Assembly (NCBI RefSeq): GCF_000813425.1
Contig: NZ_JWIB01000041.1
Location: 1 to 43,208, forward strand
Source of the DNA: Sporosarcina sp. ZBG7A
GTDB lineage: Bacteria; Bacillota; Bacilli; Bacillales_A; Planococcaceae
Length of the DNA: 43,208 nt
Reading direction: 5' to 3'
The translations under genes were made by a program, and so were the position numbers. Of the stretch, positions 22,074-31,609 are shown one piece after another (position 1 is the stretch's first letter; each line of letters opens with the position of its first letter). The notes below the pieces were generated by a model, which saw nothing but the letters and a program-made list of their open reading frames with translations, was not told the origin of the DNA and did not search any database.

Positions 22074-23174
22074 ATGGCATTGACAGCCGGTATCGTCGGA
22101 CTTCCGAACGTAGGAAAGTCCACGTTGTTCAACGCAATTACAAAAGCTGGTGCGGAGGCTGCAAACTATCCGTTCTGTACAATTGATCCAAACGTCGGCA
22201 TCGTAGAAGTACCCGATGAGCGTCTTCAAAAGCTAACGGAACTTGTCACACCTAAAAAGACAGTACCTACTGCTTTTGAGTTTACAGATATTGCTGGGAT
22301 TGTAGAAGGAGCGAGCAAAGGGGAAGGACTTGGAAACAAGTTTTTGTCTCACATCAGAGAAACGGATGCAATCTGTCAGGTTGTACGTTGTTTCGCAGAT
22401 GACAATATTACACACGTAAGTGGTAAAGTGGATCCTTTGTCTGACATTGAAGTAATCAATCTAGAATTGGTTCTCGCAGATATGGAGAGCGTAGATAAGC
22501 GCCTTCAACGCGTTACAAAAATGGCAAAGCAGAAAGACAAAGAAGCAATGATCGAAGAACCGGTGTTGCTGAAATTGAGAGATGCGTTTGAAGCAGGGGA
22601 GTCTGCTCGTTCTGTAGAACTCACGCCAGAAGAAACAGCAGTTGTAAAAGGCATGCATTTGTTGACCATTAAACCGATGCTCTACGTAGCAAACGTTTCG
22701 GAAGATGAAATTGCAGATGCTGCAAACAACGAGTATGTACAAGCGGTTCGTGACTTCGCGGAAAAAGACAATGCAGAGGTCATTGTTGTTTGTGCGAAGA
22801 TCGAAGAAGAGATGGCTGAGCTCGAAGATGACGAGAAGCAAATGTTCCTAGACGAGCTCGGCATCGAAGAATCTGGTCTTGATCAGCTGATTCGTGCTGC
22901 ATATCAGTTGCTTGGATTGGCAACGTACTTTACGGCAGGCGTGCAGGAAGTTCGTGCATGGACATTCCGTAAAGGCATGAAGGCACCTCAGTGTGCTGGA
23001 GTCATCCATACGGACTTTGAGCGTGGGTTCATCCGTGCTGAAACGGTTGCATATGACGATCTTATGGCAGCAGGTTCAATGGCTGCTGCAAAAGAAGCTG
23101 GAAAAGTACGTCTTGAAGGAAAAGAATACATCGTTAAAGATGGCGATGTTATGCTATTCCGTTTTAATGTGTAA
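22074..23174 (+). CDS. ychF: Redox-regulated ATPase/GTPase YchF
   Basis: A 366-residue member of the OBG-like P-loop family; YchF prefers ATP, binds ribosomes and affects stress responses in several bacteria. G1 is GLPNVGKS at 9-16, followed by the switch region, FEFTDIAGIVEGASKGEGLG and the C-terminal TGS-type domain (from about 280, AWTFRKGMKAPQCAG). Length and sequence are as expected for the family. It is the last gene before a strong bidirectional terminator. Confidence 0.97.
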   Translation: MALTAGIVGLPNVGKSTLFNAITKAGAEAANYPFCTIDPNVGIVEVPDERLQKLTELVTPKKTVPTAFEFTDIAGIVEGASKGEGLGNKFLSHIRETDAICQVVRCFADDNITHVSGKVDPLSDIEVINLELVLADMESVDKRLQRVTKMAKQKDKEAMIEEPVLLKLRDAFEAGESARSVELTPEETAVVKGMHLLTIKPMLYVANVSEDEIADAANNEYVQAVRDFAEKDNAEVIVVCAKIEEEMAELEDDEKQMFLDELGIEESGLDQLIRAAYQLLGLATYFTAGVQEVRAWTFRKGMKAPQCAGVIHTDFERGFIRAETVAYDDLMAAGSMAAAKEAGKVRLEGKEYIVKDGDVMLFRFNV

Positions 23175-23183
23175 GTAGGATTG

Positions 23184-23234
23184 AAAAAAGCCAGGTATGT
23201 GAGGACGCGAAATCCTCCATGTCTGGCTTTTTTT
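23184..23234 (+). terminator. terminator between ychF and the convergent DUF3267 gene
   Basis: A stem of about 21 pairs with one bulge and a few G-T pairs (23184-23205 with 23212-23232) is flanked by A and T runs. The T-rich flank on both strands lets it serve ychF and the convergent DUF3267 gene. Confidence 0.85.
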
Positions 23235-23286
23235 ATTAAAATGAATACTATCTTTATACTCTGTTTAAAAAGAAGGACTGAACGCT

Positions 23287-23859
23287 TTAATCTACAGACC
23301 GAACAGGTTCATGCAAATAGAGTCGTGGACGTTCCGGATCGTCTTTCACGAGCCATTCATCTGGAAATTGTTTAAGTTCTTTGTACATCGCAAAATCTCC
23401 GACTGCTCCCCCAATGAGTAGGCCGCCGAGCAAGAGCCACACACCATCAGAAAGGTACAAGCCGACAGCGGCTGGAATAACACCAGTTGTCCAGAAGGGT
23501 AGGAGCAAGGCCTTGCGAATGGCAGCGTTGGTCATCCATTCATCCGTCGTAGCGTAAGCGATGCCTAGCTTCAAATTCACTCCGACAATCATCTTCCTCC
23601 AGGGAGTGCCTGCAAAAATACGAAACCCTAGTAAATGAAACAACTCATGTACTACAATCAGCACGATATATCCGATGACTACAAAAAGGATTTTCCAAAA
23701 AGAGAAAGAAAACGCGAGCTCGGGTTGGATAATGAGTTGAATCAGGATATCGAGTGCAAATAATCCAACTGTTGTCCATAAGGTAACCCATAGTCCTGTT
23801 TTTGCAACTCTTTGTAGGTCCAAGTCAACAATGTGTGCAGGTTCACTAGACGCAAGCAT
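23287..23859 (-). CDS. DUF3267 family putative zinc peptidase
   Basis: A 190-residue membrane protein of the DUF3267 family. The metal-binding HExxH motif is HELFH at 71-75, inside a hydrophobic segment (FVVIGYIVLIVVHELFHLLG), as in intramembrane or membrane-anchored zincins. At least four hydrophobic segments are seen. No second conserved metal ligand is certain; ATTDEWMTN follows about 30 residues later. The substrate is unknown. GAGAGAGGTGA lies before the ATG. It runs against the direction of its neighbours and is not in this place in B. subtilis. Confidence 0.85.
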   Translation of the reverse strand: MLASSEPAHIVDLDLQRVAKTGLWVTLWTTVGLFALDILIQLIIQPELAFSFSFWKILFVVIGYIVLIVVHELFHLLGFRIFAGTPWRKMIVGVNLKLGIAYATTDEWMTNAAIRKALLLPFWTTGVIPAAVGLYLSDGVWLLLGGLLIGGAVGDFAMYKELKQFPDEWLVKDDPERPRLYLHEPVRSVD

Positions 23860-23928
23860 TGAATCACCTCTCTCTTTAACTAATCACTAATACTGGCTAA
23901 CTTTTTCTTTACTATACAGGAGAAACGC

Positions 23929-23957
23929 TTGAATTACGATGTAACCTATGATAGTAT
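23929..23957 (+). promoter_or_regulatory. likely promoter of rpsF-ssb-rpsR
   Basis: TTGAAT (23929-23934) and TAGTAT (23952-23957) are 17 bp apart, about 80 bp before rpsF. This leaves a leader of about 75 nt with hairpins. Confidence 0.45.
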
Positions 23958-23967
23958 GTATTGATGT

Positions 23968-24016
23968 GAGTAAACAAATTTACTTACTCCTTGCCCGCTG
24001 CATGCAGCAGGGCCCA
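23968..24016 (+). promoter_or_regulatory. rpsF leader hairpins, candidate S6:S18 binding site
   Basis: Two hairpins lie in the 5' leader: AGTAAA/TTTACT (23969-23984) and a GC-rich one at 23993-24013 (GCCC...GGGC around CTGC/GCAG) that includes CCG. Autoregulation of rpsF operons by the S6:S18 complex through a leader with a conserved CCG is known in bacteria. That this is such a site is inference. Confidence 0.4.
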
Positions 24017-24039
24017 AGTCCATAAGGAGGTGACTACAG

Positions 24040-24327
24040 ATGAGAAAGTATGAAATTATGTACATCATTCGCCCAAGTCTAGATGACGACGCGAAAAAAG
24101 CATTGATCGAACGTTTCGACGGAGTCTTGACTTCGAACGGTGCGGAGATCATCGAGTCGAAAGAGTGGGGCAAGCGCCGTCTTGCATACGAAATCGACGA
24201 TTTGCGTGAAGGTTTCTACCAATTGGTAACTCTTAACGCAGGTACAGAAGCAATCAACGAATTTACACGTCTTGCGAACATCAACGAAGGAATCCTTCGT
24301 CATATGGCTGTTCGTCTTGACGCATAA
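24040..24327 (+). CDS. rpsF: 30S ribosomal protein bS6
   Basis: A 95-residue small-subunit protein beginning [16 protein letters not shown], typical bS6. It pairs with S18 on the platform of the 30S subunit. AAGGAGGTG lies 8 nt before the ATG. It is first in the rpsF-ssb-rpsR operon, whose genes are 45 and 42 bp apart. Confidence 0.98.
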   Translation: MRKYEIMYIIRPSLDDDAKKALIERFDGVLTSNGAEIIESKEWGKRRLAYEIDDLREGFYQLVTLNAGTEAINEFTRLANINEGILRHMAVRLDA

Positions 24328-24372
24328 TCCATAAAAAACAACGTAAAAAACGATGAGGGAGGCTGAATTCTG

Positions 24373-24894
24373 ATGATTAACCGTGTCGTATTGGTCGGCC
24401 GATTGACAAAAGATCCTGAACTCAAATATACACAAAGTGGAATCGCGGTCACTCGCTTTACACTGGCTGTGAACAGACCGTTCTCAAACCAGTCAGGCGA
24501 TCGTGAAGCGGACTTCATTAACTGTGTAGCTTGGAGAAAACAGGCGGAAAATACTGCGAATTTCTTACGCAAAGGTAGTCTAGCTGGTGTAGACGGGCGT
24601 ATTCAGACGAGTAATTTTGATGGACAAGATGGCAAGCGTGTCTTCATGACGGAAGTTGTGGCAGATAGCGTTCAATTCTTGGAACCACGTAATGCGAACT
24701 CTGACCGACCTAGCTCACAAGGTGGTGCACCTGCGTACGGAAACCAACAGTCTGACCGTCCGTATAATCAGAATCAGCAACAGAATCAGCCATCTTATCA
24801 GCCTAACCAGCAAAACTATACACGTACTGATGAGGATCCGTTCCAATCAGGTGGCGGTCCGATTGAAGTATCGGACGATGATTTGCCGTTCTGA
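24373..24894 (+). CDS. ssb: Single-stranded DNA-binding protein
   Basis: A 173-residue SSB that coats single-stranded DNA during replication and repair. The OB-fold covers about 1-105 ([36 protein letters not shown]), followed by a low-complexity Gln/Asn/Pro-rich linker and the acidic tip DDDLPF that binds partner proteins. It lies between rpsF and rpsR, as in other Bacillales. Confidence 0.98.
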   Translation: MINRVVLVGRLTKDPELKYTQSGIAVTRFTLAVNRPFSNQSGDREADFINCVAWRKQAENTANFLRKGSLAGVDGRIQTSNFDGQDGKRVFMTEVVADSVQFLEPRNANSDRPSSQGGAPAYGNQQSDRPYNQNQQQNQPSYQPNQQNYTRTDEDPFQSGGGPIEVSDDDLPF

Positions 24895-24936
24895 TCCGGA
24901 TTTCACTTATACGGATAAAAAGGAGGAGAAACGATT

Positions 24937-25173
24937 ATGGCACCACGTCGTGGAGGAAAAAGACGTCGTAAGGTATGTTATTTCACGTCTAACAACATTA
25001 CACACATTGACTACAAAGATGCAGACTTGCTCAAGAAATTCATTTCTGAGCGTGGAAAAATCTTGCCACGTCGCGTTACAGGTACAAGCGCGAAGTATCA
25101 GCGTAAGCTGACTTCCGCTATCAAACGCGCACGTATTATGTCACTTCTACCATTCGTAGCAGAAGAAAGATAA
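24937..25173 (+). CDS. rpsR: 30S ribosomal protein bS18
   Basis: A 78-residue basic protein ([20 protein letters not shown], ending FVAEER), typical bS18, which assembles with S6. It starts with AAGGAGGAG upstream. It is the last gene of the operon and is followed by a terminator. Confidence 0.98.
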   Translation: MAPRRGGKRRRKVCYFTSNNITHIDYKDADLLKKFISERGKILPRRVTGTSAKYQRKLTSAIKRARIMSLLPFVAEER

Positions 25174-25182
25174 TTACACAAG

Positions 25183-25229
25183 CCACCTTGTCAGCCTGGG
25201 TTTTCCTGGGGTGAAGGGTGGTTTTTTTA
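25183..25229 (+). terminator. intrinsic terminator after rpsR
   Basis: An outer stem CCACCTT/AAGGGTGG (25183-25189 with 25214-25221, one bulge) with an inner CCTGGG part, followed by seven T. Confidence 0.8.
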
Positions 25230-25264
25230 TTCCCAGTAAAACTCCAGGGAACAGCTGTGTGGTT

Positions 25265-25294
25265 TTGGTGTCTACACTCTAATCGTGATACAAT
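25265..25294 (+). promoter_or_regulatory. likely promoter of the DUF2232-gdpP-rplI-dnaB run
   Basis: TTGGTG (25265-25270) and TACAAT (25289-25294) are 18 bp apart, with an extended -10 (TGA just before). It follows the rpsR terminator and faces the DUF2232 gene. Confidence 0.5.
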
Positions 25295-25311
25295 TAGAGG
25301 AGGACATCTGT

Positions 25312-25395
25312 ATGAATCTTATAGAGCTTTTCACATGGATGATGTACTACGAACCGGAGGAATCCAAATTATGCAAGACAATGCACGAAAACTGA
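25312..25395 (+). CDS. possible 27-residue leader peptide overlapping the DUF2232 gene
   Basis: An ATG at 25312 is preceded by GAGGAGG with 8 nt spacing and opens a 27-codon frame (MNLIELFTWMMYYEPEESKL and seven more residues) that ends 22 bp inside the DUF2232 gene in another frame. It matches no family I know. The predicted start of transcription falls next to its ribosome site. It may be a coupling leader or chance. Confidence 0.3.
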   Translation: MNLIELFTWMMYYEPEESKLCKTMHEN

Positions 25396-26309
25396 CATAT
25401 GGAGCGATGATGATTGCACTGTTTGCAGTATTGTTTGCGGTCAGTCTTTATATACCACTAGTTGGCAGTGTATCGCTGTTTTTTATACCGCTCCCTATTT
25501 TGCTTTACCGACTTCGCTATGATCGAAGTGCAAGTGTACTCGTCGCTGTAGCGGCTATTATAGTTTCTTCATTATTAGGTGGGGTATTGTCCATTCCTGT
25601 AGCAATTACCCTCGTTCTAATTGGATTTGTTATGGGTGAGACCGTTCAGACTGGAAAATCCAAGTTTTATACGGTAATGGCCGTTAGCTTGACTGTCCTC
25701 ATTTCGATGGTGGTTACTTATGTAGGCGGTGTATTGCTTTTCGAGTTCAATGCAATTGACGTCATGATGGACACGTTCCAAGATGCACAACAAAAGATGA
25801 CAGAATACTTGTCAGACTTCGGGGCACTCCCACAGGATTATGAAAAAATAATTGCGGATACCTTTTCCTACTACGGATATACGATACCAGCTATGGTTAT
25901 GTTAGGGTCACTGCTTACTGGATATTTATTTGTCGCTGCTAGTTTTTATACTGCAGGACGAGTAGGGGGGAAAGTTCAGAAGTTCCCACCGTTCAGAGAA
26001 ATGAAATTACCATTTATGACAATCGTCATTTATGCGCTTGTTATCTTGTCATCGTTTCTAATTGGAAACGATACAACTTCTACAGGCTATCTGATTTACA
26101 TTAACGCGATGGTTATTTTGAGATTTACATTTTTACTACAAGGGCTCTCCTTGATTTACTACTTTTTACATGAACGGAAGTCAACTGATTTCATCACCGT
26201 GCTTGCGACAGTGTTCGCGGTGATGCTGAATCCGATGACGATACTGCTTGGGACACTGGACACGGCCATTGACATTCGGGCTTGGATAGGAAAAGACAAG
26301 GTGAACTAG
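25371..26309 (+). CDS. DUF2232 family membrane protein (YybS-like)
   Basis: A 312-residue membrane protein of the DUF2232/YybS family, with about eight hydrophobic segments (for example LTYGAMMIALFAVLFAVSLY at the start). The family resembles the S components of energy-coupling transporters, but its substrate is unknown. The frame is open from 25218, but GGAGGAA 9 nt before the ATG at 25371 and the family N-terminus fix the start there. The gene lies immediately upstream of gdpP, 12 bp apart, as in B. subtilis. Confidence 0.9.
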   Translation: MQDNARKLTYGAMMIALFAVLFAVSLYIPLVGSVSLFFIPLPILLYRLRYDRSASVLVAVAAIIVSSLLGGVLSIPVAITLVLIGFVMGETVQTGKSKFYTVMAVSLTVLISMVVTYVGGVLLFEFNAIDVMMDTFQDAQQKMTEYLSDFGALPQDYEKIIADTFSYYGYTIPAMVMLGSLLTGYLFVAASFYTAGRVGGKVQKFPPFREMKLPFMTIVIYALVILSSFLIGNDTTSTGYLIYINAMVILRFTFLLQGLSLIYYFLHERKSTDFITVLATVFAVMLNPMTILLGTLDTAIDIRAWIGKDKVN

Positions 26310-26321
26310 GAGGATGAGACA

Positions 26322-28292
26322 ATGACATCTTTTTTTAGAAGGAGAGCGATTCGTTATCCACTTGCTGCCGTCTCACTCCTCGGCGTCCTAGCGGCAGTAT
26401 TTTTGTTCATGTTTAACTTTTGGATTGGGCTGATCTATACAGTGATTTTCTTTGCACTGATTGGCTCATCATGGAAGATTGAAGAACAAACGTATATGGA
26501 TACTGAAAAACATATTGAGACGATGTCGTATCGGATGAAAAAAGTAGGAGAAGAAGCGCTACTTGAACTACCAATAGGAATTATTCTACTCAATGATAAG
26601 CAAATCATTGAATGGGCCAATCCTTATGCTGCGCAAATCTTTGAAGAGGATTCCTTAATTGGTGAAGAGCTTTTTGAGCTAGCTGAACAATTTCGTTCTT
26701 TCTTAAAAGACGATGTACCTGATGATTTGACGTTGACGGTGGGAGAACGTTCCTTCAGACTCGCTTATAAGCCAGAGGATCGCCTGATTTACTTGTTTGA
26801 TGTAACAAAAAGGCAGAAGATCGAATCCCTGTATTATGCAGATCGAACAGTTATCGGTATATTACTTGTCGACAACTATGACGAACTCGCACAGACGATG
26901 GATGACCAAACACGAAGTCAGCTGAACTCTCTTGTGACCTCGCTTATTAATAGCTGGGGTGCGGACAACGGAATCTTTGTGAAGCGTGTAGCTTCGGATC
27001 GCTTCCTCGCGGTGTTCAATGAATCGATGCTAAATGAATTAGAAAAGAGTAAGTTTGCGATTTTAGATGATGTTCGGGAAAAAACTGCGAAACAAAGTAA
27101 TGGTCTTACATTAAGTATCGGGGTAGGCGCGGGCTCTCCGTCCTTGATTGAATTAGGTGAGCTGGCGCAATCCAGTTTGGACCTTGTGCTCGGACGCGGG
27201 GGCGATCAAGTTGCCATTAAACGTTCAGACGGAAAGTTGAAGTTCTTCGGTGGGAAAACGAATCCAGTTGAGAAGCGGACGAGAGTGCGAGCACGAGTCA
27301 TCTCTCATGCGTTACGTGATTTAATCCAGGGTAGTGATCAGATCTTTGTGATGGGCCACAAGACGCCGGATATGGATGCGATTGGTGCAGCTATTGGTGT
27401 ACGTAAGATGGCACGGATGAATAATGTTCCAGGATATGTCGTCGTGAATTTTGATGAATTGGATGCGAGTGTTAATCGACTAATTGACGAGATTGAACAA
27501 GACCCTGATTTGTATGATCATTTCATCCATCCAGATGAGGTTTTAGCTAAAATGACGGACAAATCACTTGTGGTCATAGTGGATACACATAAACCGAGCA
27601 TGGTCATCGATGAACGTGTGATTGATAAGGCAGAAAAACTAGTTGTCATCGATCACCATCGTCGAGGGGAAGAGTTTGTACAAAATACAATGCTTGTTTA
27701 CATGGAGCCATACGCATCATCGACAGCTGAACTGGTGACAGAGCTTATTGAGTATCAGCCGAAAAACGAGAAATTGACGATGCTTGAGTCGACGGCTATG
27801 CTCGCAGGTATCGTGGTCGATACGAAGAGCTTTACATTACGGACAGGTTCCCGTACGTTTGAAGCAGCCTCATACTTACGAACGAATGGCGCAGATACCG
27901 TTCTCGTACAACGCTTGTTGAAAGAGAATATTGAAACGTATGTAGAGCGTTCGAGGCTAATTGAAACGGTTGAAATCATGGATGGTGGTGTCGCCATTGC
28001 GAAAGGTGAAAATGGTGAGCCATACAATTCCGTACTGATTGCACAAACCGCCGACATCCTTCTAACGATGCAAGGAGTATCTGCATCATTTGTCATCGCA
28101 CCGCGGTCAGATGGCAAAATCGGTATAAGCGCCCGTTCACTCGGTGAACTGAATGTCCAACGAGTGATGGAACAGCTTGGCGGCGGAGGGCATTTGACGA
28201 ATGCCGCAACACAGCTTACTTTAGAGACAGTAGAAGAGGCTGAAAAGCAGTTGAAACAAGTAATTATGGATGATCAGGAAAGGGGAGAGTGA
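26322..28292 (+). CDS. gdpP: Cyclic-di-AMP phosphodiesterase GdpP
   Basis: GdpP hydrolyses c-di-AMP to pApA and so affects potassium balance, wall stress and beta-lactam tolerance. The 656-residue protein has two membrane helices (about 12-32 and 34-50), a PAS domain (about 80-165), a degenerate GGDEF domain in which the motif reads ASDRF (about 224-228), and a DHH-DHHA1 phosphodiesterase with [12 protein letters not shown] (His 346, Asp 350, Asp 352), DTH (421-423), DHH at 444-446 and [11 protein letters not shown] near the end. The key DHH residues are all present. AGGAGG precedes the ATG. It lies between the DUF2232 gene and rplI, 2 bp from the latter. Confidence 0.97.
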   Translation: MTSFFRRRAIRYPLAAVSLLGVLAAVFLFMFNFWIGLIYTVIFFALIGSSWKIEEQTYMDTEKHIETMSYRMKKVGEEALLELPIGIILLNDKQIIEWANPYAAQIFEEDSLIGEELFELAEQFRSFLKDDVPDDLTLTVGERSFRLAYKPEDRLIYLFDVTKRQKIESLYYADRTVIGILLVDNYDELAQTMDDQTRSQLNSLVTSLINSWGADNGIFVKRVASDRFLAVFNESMLNELEKSKFAILDDVREKTAKQSNGLTLSIGVGAGSPSLIELGELAQSSLDLVLGRGGDQVAIKRSDGKLKFFGGKTNPVEKRTRVRARVISHALRDLIQGSDQIFVMGHKTPDMDAIGAAIGVRKMARMNNVPGYVVVNFDELDASVNRLIDEIEQDPDLYDHFIHPDEVLAKMTDKSLVVIVDTHKPSMVIDERVIDKAEKLVVIDHHRRGEEFVQNTMLVYMEPYASSTAELVTELIEYQPKNEKLTMLESTAMLAGIVVDTKSFTLRTGSRTFEAASYLRTNGADTVLVQRLLKENIETYVERSRLIETVEIMDGGVAIAKGENGEPYNSVLIAQTADILLTMQGVSASFVIAPRSDGKIGISARSLGELNVQRVMEQLGGGGHLTNAATQLTLETVEEAEKQLKQVIMDDQERGE

Positions 28293-28294
28293 AC

Positions 28295-28741
28295 ATGAAA
28301 GTTATTTTTCTACAAGATGTAAAAGGTAAAGGTAAAAAAGGTGATGTAAAAGAGGTATCTGTAGGATATGCTCAAAACTTCTTACTCAAAAACAATGTGG
28401 CTGTCGAAGCAACACCAGCGGCCCTCAGCAAGTTGGAAGGGCAAAAGAATCGCCAGGCAAAAGATGCTGCAGAAGAGTTGGAAGATGCGAAGAAGCTAAA
28501 AGCTCATATCGAAGAGCTCGCAGTTGAGTTGACAGCAAAATCTGGAGAAGACGGTCGGTTATTTGGATCAGTTACTTCAAAACAAATTGCAGCAGCTCTA
28601 GAGAAACAACACGGTATTAAGCTTGATAAGCGTAAGATGGATCTTCCTGAAGCTATTCGTGCACTTGGATACACAAATGTACCTGTGAAATTGCATCACG
28701 ATGTCAACGCGGTATTGAAAGTCCACGTAACTGAAGAATGA
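28295..28741 (+). CDS. rplI: 50S ribosomal protein bL9
   Basis: A 148-residue protein beginning [20 protein letters not shown], the standard bL9 with its N-terminal RNA-binding domain, long helix and C-terminal domain. A GTG two codons upstream is open, but the ATG at 28295 has GGGGAGA at good spacing and matches the family. It starts 2 bp after gdpP and is followed by the helicase gene after 15 bp. Confidence 0.97.
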   Translation: MKVIFLQDVKGKGKKGDVKEVSVGYAQNFLLKNNVAVEATPAALSKLEGQKNRQAKDAAEELEDAKKLKAHIEELAVELTAKSGEDGRLFGSVTSKQIAAALEKQHGIKLDKRKMDLPEAIRALGYTNVPVKLHHDVNAVLKVHVTEE

Positions 28742-28756
28742 TAAGGAGATAGTCTG

Positions 28757-30109
28757 ATGGATCAAATGATAGATCGTATTCCCCCTCATAATAACGAAGC
28801 CGAGCAGTCCGTCATCGGTGCAATTTTCTTGGATCCTCAAGCACTTATTACAGCGGCTGAGATTTTGATGCCCGAGGATTTCTACCGTACTGCACATCAT
28901 AAGATTTTTCTAACTATGATTGGCTTAAGTGATAAGGGGCAGGCGATCGATGTTGTCACTGTCACGGAAGAACTATCTGCAAAAAAGGAATTAGAAGATG
29001 TCGGAGGACTATCTTATTTAACAGAGGTCGCGAACTCCGTGCCAACTGCAGCGAACATTGAACATTATGCTCGCATCGTTGAGGAAAAATCTTTACTGAG
29101 ACGTCTGATTTCAGTGGCCTCGACAATTATGGAAGATGGCTATACACGAGAAGACGAAGTGGAAGCACTTCTATCGGAAGCTGAAAAGAAGATGATGGAA
29201 GTTGCGAACCGCAAAAATGCCGGAGACTTCCGTCACATCAAGGACGTCCTTGTAGATACGTATGACAACATAGAAATTTTGCATACGCGCAGGGGAGACG
29301 TTACAGGTGTTCCAACGGGCTTCGCCGACCTTGATAAGATAACTGCTGGTTTCCAACCCAATGACTTGATCATTGTGGCGGCAAGACCTTCTGTAGGTAA
29401 GACAGCATTTGCCCTGAACGTCGCACAGAACGTTGCCACTAAGACAGATGAAAACGTCGCGATCTTTAGTCTCGAGATGGGTGCTGAACAGCTCGTCATG
29501 CGTATGCTATGTGCAGAAGGCAATATTGACGCGTCTGTGCTAAGGACAGGGAATCTCGAGGCGGAGGATTGGCGTAAGCTGACGATGGCGATGGGTAGCC
29601 TGTCCAACGCGGGAATCTTCATTGATGATTCTCCTGGTATACGCATTAACGAAATCCGGTCAAAATGTCGACGTCTGCAGCAAGAGCATGGACTTGGAAT
29701 GATTATGATCGATTACTTGCAACTCATTATGGGTAGTGGCAGATCTGGTGAGAACCGACAGCAGGAAGTATCGGAAATCTCCCGTTCATTGAAAGCTCTT
29801 GCCCGTGAATTGAAAGTGCCAGTAATCGCCTTGTCACAGCTGTCCCGTGGTGTTGAGCAGCGTCAAGACAAACGGCCGATGATGTCTGACTTACGAGAGT
29901 CTGGAAGTATTGAGCAAGATGCGGATATCGTTTCGTTCTTGTATCGTGAAGACTATTACGACAAAGAGACTGAAAACCAGAATATGATAGAGATTATCAT
30001 TGCAAAGCAACGTAACGGCCCAACAGGAACGGTGACGTTAGCATTTGCAAAGGAATACAACAAGTTCTTGAATATCGATTGGTCACAACATGAATCCTTT
30101 GGTGCTTAA
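28757..30109 (+). CDS. dnaB: Replicative DNA helicase DnaB (dnaC in B. subtilis)
   Basis: The hexameric 5'-3' helicase that unwinds DNA at the fork. The 450-residue protein has the N-terminal collar domain (about 1-150, PPHNNEAEQSVIGAIF), a linker and a RecA-type ATPase domain with Walker A ARPSVGKT at 209-216 and the Walker B MIMIDYLQLI. AAGGAGA precedes the ATG. It follows rplI by 15 bp and ends at a terminator. Confidence 0.97.
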   Translation: MDQMIDRIPPHNNEAEQSVIGAIFLDPQALITAAEILMPEDFYRTAHHKIFLTMIGLSDKGQAIDVVTVTEELSAKKELEDVGGLSYLTEVANSVPTAANIEHYARIVEEKSLLRRLISVASTIMEDGYTREDEVEALLSEAEKKMMEVANRKNAGDFRHIKDVLVDTYDNIEILHTRRGDVTGVPTGFADLDKITAGFQPNDLIIVAARPSVGKTAFALNVAQNVATKTDENVAIFSLEMGAEQLVMRMLCAEGNIDASVLRTGNLEAEDWRKLTMAMGSLSNAGIFIDDSPGIRINEIRSKCRRLQQEHGLGMIMIDYLQLIMGSGRSGENRQQEVSEISRSLKALARELKVPVIALSQLSRGVEQRQDKRPMMSDLRESGSIEQDADIVSFLYREDYYDKETENQNMIEIIIAKQRNGPTGTVTLAFAKEYNKFLNIDWSQHESFGA

Positions 30110-30154
30110 ACACGAATGTAGGAGAATAGTAGTTCTCTAATGTTCGTGTTTTTT
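30108..30154 (+). terminator. terminator after dnaB, whose arms resemble PurBoxes
   Basis: AACACGAA pairs with TTCGTGTT (30109-30116 with 30143-30150), the stem continues inward with two G-T pairs and ends in a T run. The same arms read as two inverted PurBox-like elements (CGAA cores), just upstream of the purA promoter; that second role is a guess. Confidence 0.75.
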
Positions 30155-30155
30155 C

Positions 30156-30184
30156 TTGACGTGGTTCACCATGGTTGGTACAAT
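30156..30184 (+). promoter_or_regulatory. sigma-A promoter of purA
   Basis: TTGACG (30156-30161) and TACAAT (30179-30184) are 17 bp apart, 50 bp before the purA start. Confidence 0.75.
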
Positions 30185-30233
30185 AATAGCTGTTTGAATG
30201 AGGATGCTTATGCATCCAGCGGAGGTGCTTATA

Positions 30234-31523
30234 ATGCCATCAGTAGTAGTTGTTGGAACACAGTGGGGAGACGAAGGGAAAGGGAAGATTACAGATTTCC
30301 TTTCAGAAAATGCAGAAGTAATCGCGCGATACCAAGGCGGGAATAACGCGGGTCATACGATTATCTTCGGCGGGGAAACATACAAACTTCACCTCGTGCC
30401 ATCCGGCATTTTTTATAAAGAGAAGACGTCTGTTATTGGGAACGGCATGGTTGTCGATCCAAAAGCACTCGTCGGCGAATTAAAAGGCCTTCAAGACCGA
30501 GGCGTCAACACAGACAACTTACGTATTTCTAATCGTGCGCATGTCATTTTACCTTACCACTTGAAGCAAGACCTTGTGGAAGAAGAGAGCCGCGGGGAAA
30601 ACAAGATCGGGACAACGGGTAAAGGTATTGGTCCAGCTTACATGGACAAGGCTGCAAGAATCGGAATCCGTGTTGCAGACTTACTTGACCACGAAGTATT
30701 TGAGATGAAGCTTCGCATGAACTTGAAAGAAAAGAACCGTCTGTTTGAAAAGATGTACGATACAGAAGGATTCAACATTGAAGACATCTTAGAAGAGTAC
30801 TACGGTTATGGTCAAGAACTTTCGAAGTATGTTACAGATACATCTAAAGTGTTAAATGATTCACTTGACCAAGCACGTCGTGTCCTATTTGAAGGTGCAC
30901 AAGGTGTTATGCTCGATATCGACCAAGGAACGTATCCATTTGTCACTTCATCCAACCCAGTCGCGGGTGGCGTAACAATTGGTTCTGGTGTCGGCCCGAC
31001 TAAGATTGATCACGTCGTAGGTGTATGTAAAGCCTATACGTCTCGTGTCGGTGACGGTCCTTTCCCAACTGAACTATTTGACGAAGTTGGCGATCAGATC
31101 CGTACAGTCGGTAAAGAATTTGGTACAACAACAGGACGTCCACGTCGAATCGGTTGGTTTGATAGTGTTGTCGTTCGTCACGCTCGTCGTGTTAGTGGAT
31201 TGACAGATCTATCGGTAAACTCAATTGATGTATTGACAGGTTTGGATACAGTTAAAATCTGTACGGCTTATGAGTACAAAGGTGAAACAATTACAGAGTA
31301 TCCTGCAAACTTGCGGATGCTAGCTGAATGTACACCGATCTATGAAGAATTACCAGGTTGGACTGAAGACATCACTAAGTGTAAAACACTTGATGAGCTA
31401 CCAGATAACGCGCGTCATTATTTAGAGCGTATAGCGCAACTCACAGACGTAACGATTTCAATCTTCTCAGTAGGACCGGATCGTACACAGACAAACGTTA
31501 TCAAAAGCGTTTGGCGTGCTTAA
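30234..31523 (+). CDS. purA: Adenylosuccinate synthase
   Basis: PurA makes adenylosuccinate from IMP, aspartate and GTP, the first step from IMP to AMP. The 429-residue protein has the GTP-binding GDEGKGK at 12-18, catalytic His 41 in NNAGHTI, and the family segments [19 protein letters not shown] (119-137) and [15 protein letters not shown]. An upstream ATG (30198) in frame is open, but AGCGGAGGTG fixes the start at 30234 and the family N-terminus [18 protein letters not shown] agrees. It stands alone between two terminators, with its own promoter, upstream of walR as in B. subtilis. Confidence 0.97.
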   Translation: MPSVVVVGTQWGDEGKGKITDFLSENAEVIARYQGGNNAGHTIIFGGETYKLHLVPSGIFYKEKTSVIGNGMVVDPKALVGELKGLQDRGVNTDNLRISNRAHVILPYHLKQDLVEEESRGENKIGTTGKGIGPAYMDKAARIGIRVADLLDHEVFEMKLRMNLKEKNRLFEKMYDTEGFNIEDILEEYYGYGQELSKYVTDTSKVLNDSLDQARRVLFEGAQGVMLDIDQGTYPFVTSSNPVAGGVTIGSGVGPTKIDHVVGVCKAYTSRVGDGPFPTELFDEVGDQIRTVGKEFGTTTGRPRRIGWFDSVVVRHARRVSGLTDLSVNSIDVLTGLDTVKICTAYEYKGETITEYPANLRMLAECTPIYEELPGWTEDITKCKTLDELPDNARHYLERIAQLTDVTISIFSVGPDRTQTNVIKSVWRA

Positions 31524-31534
31524 CTTATACTTGT

Positions 31535-31587
31535 AAAACGCTTCCTCAGTTTCTGCCTATTTGGCGGAGTTGAGGGAGTGTTTTTTA
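31535..31587 (+). terminator. intrinsic terminator after purA
   Basis: A long interrupted stem (31535-31557 with 31563-31584) ending in six T. Confidence 0.8.
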
Positions 31588-31609
31588 CTTATGAGGAATT
31601 TCGACAAAA

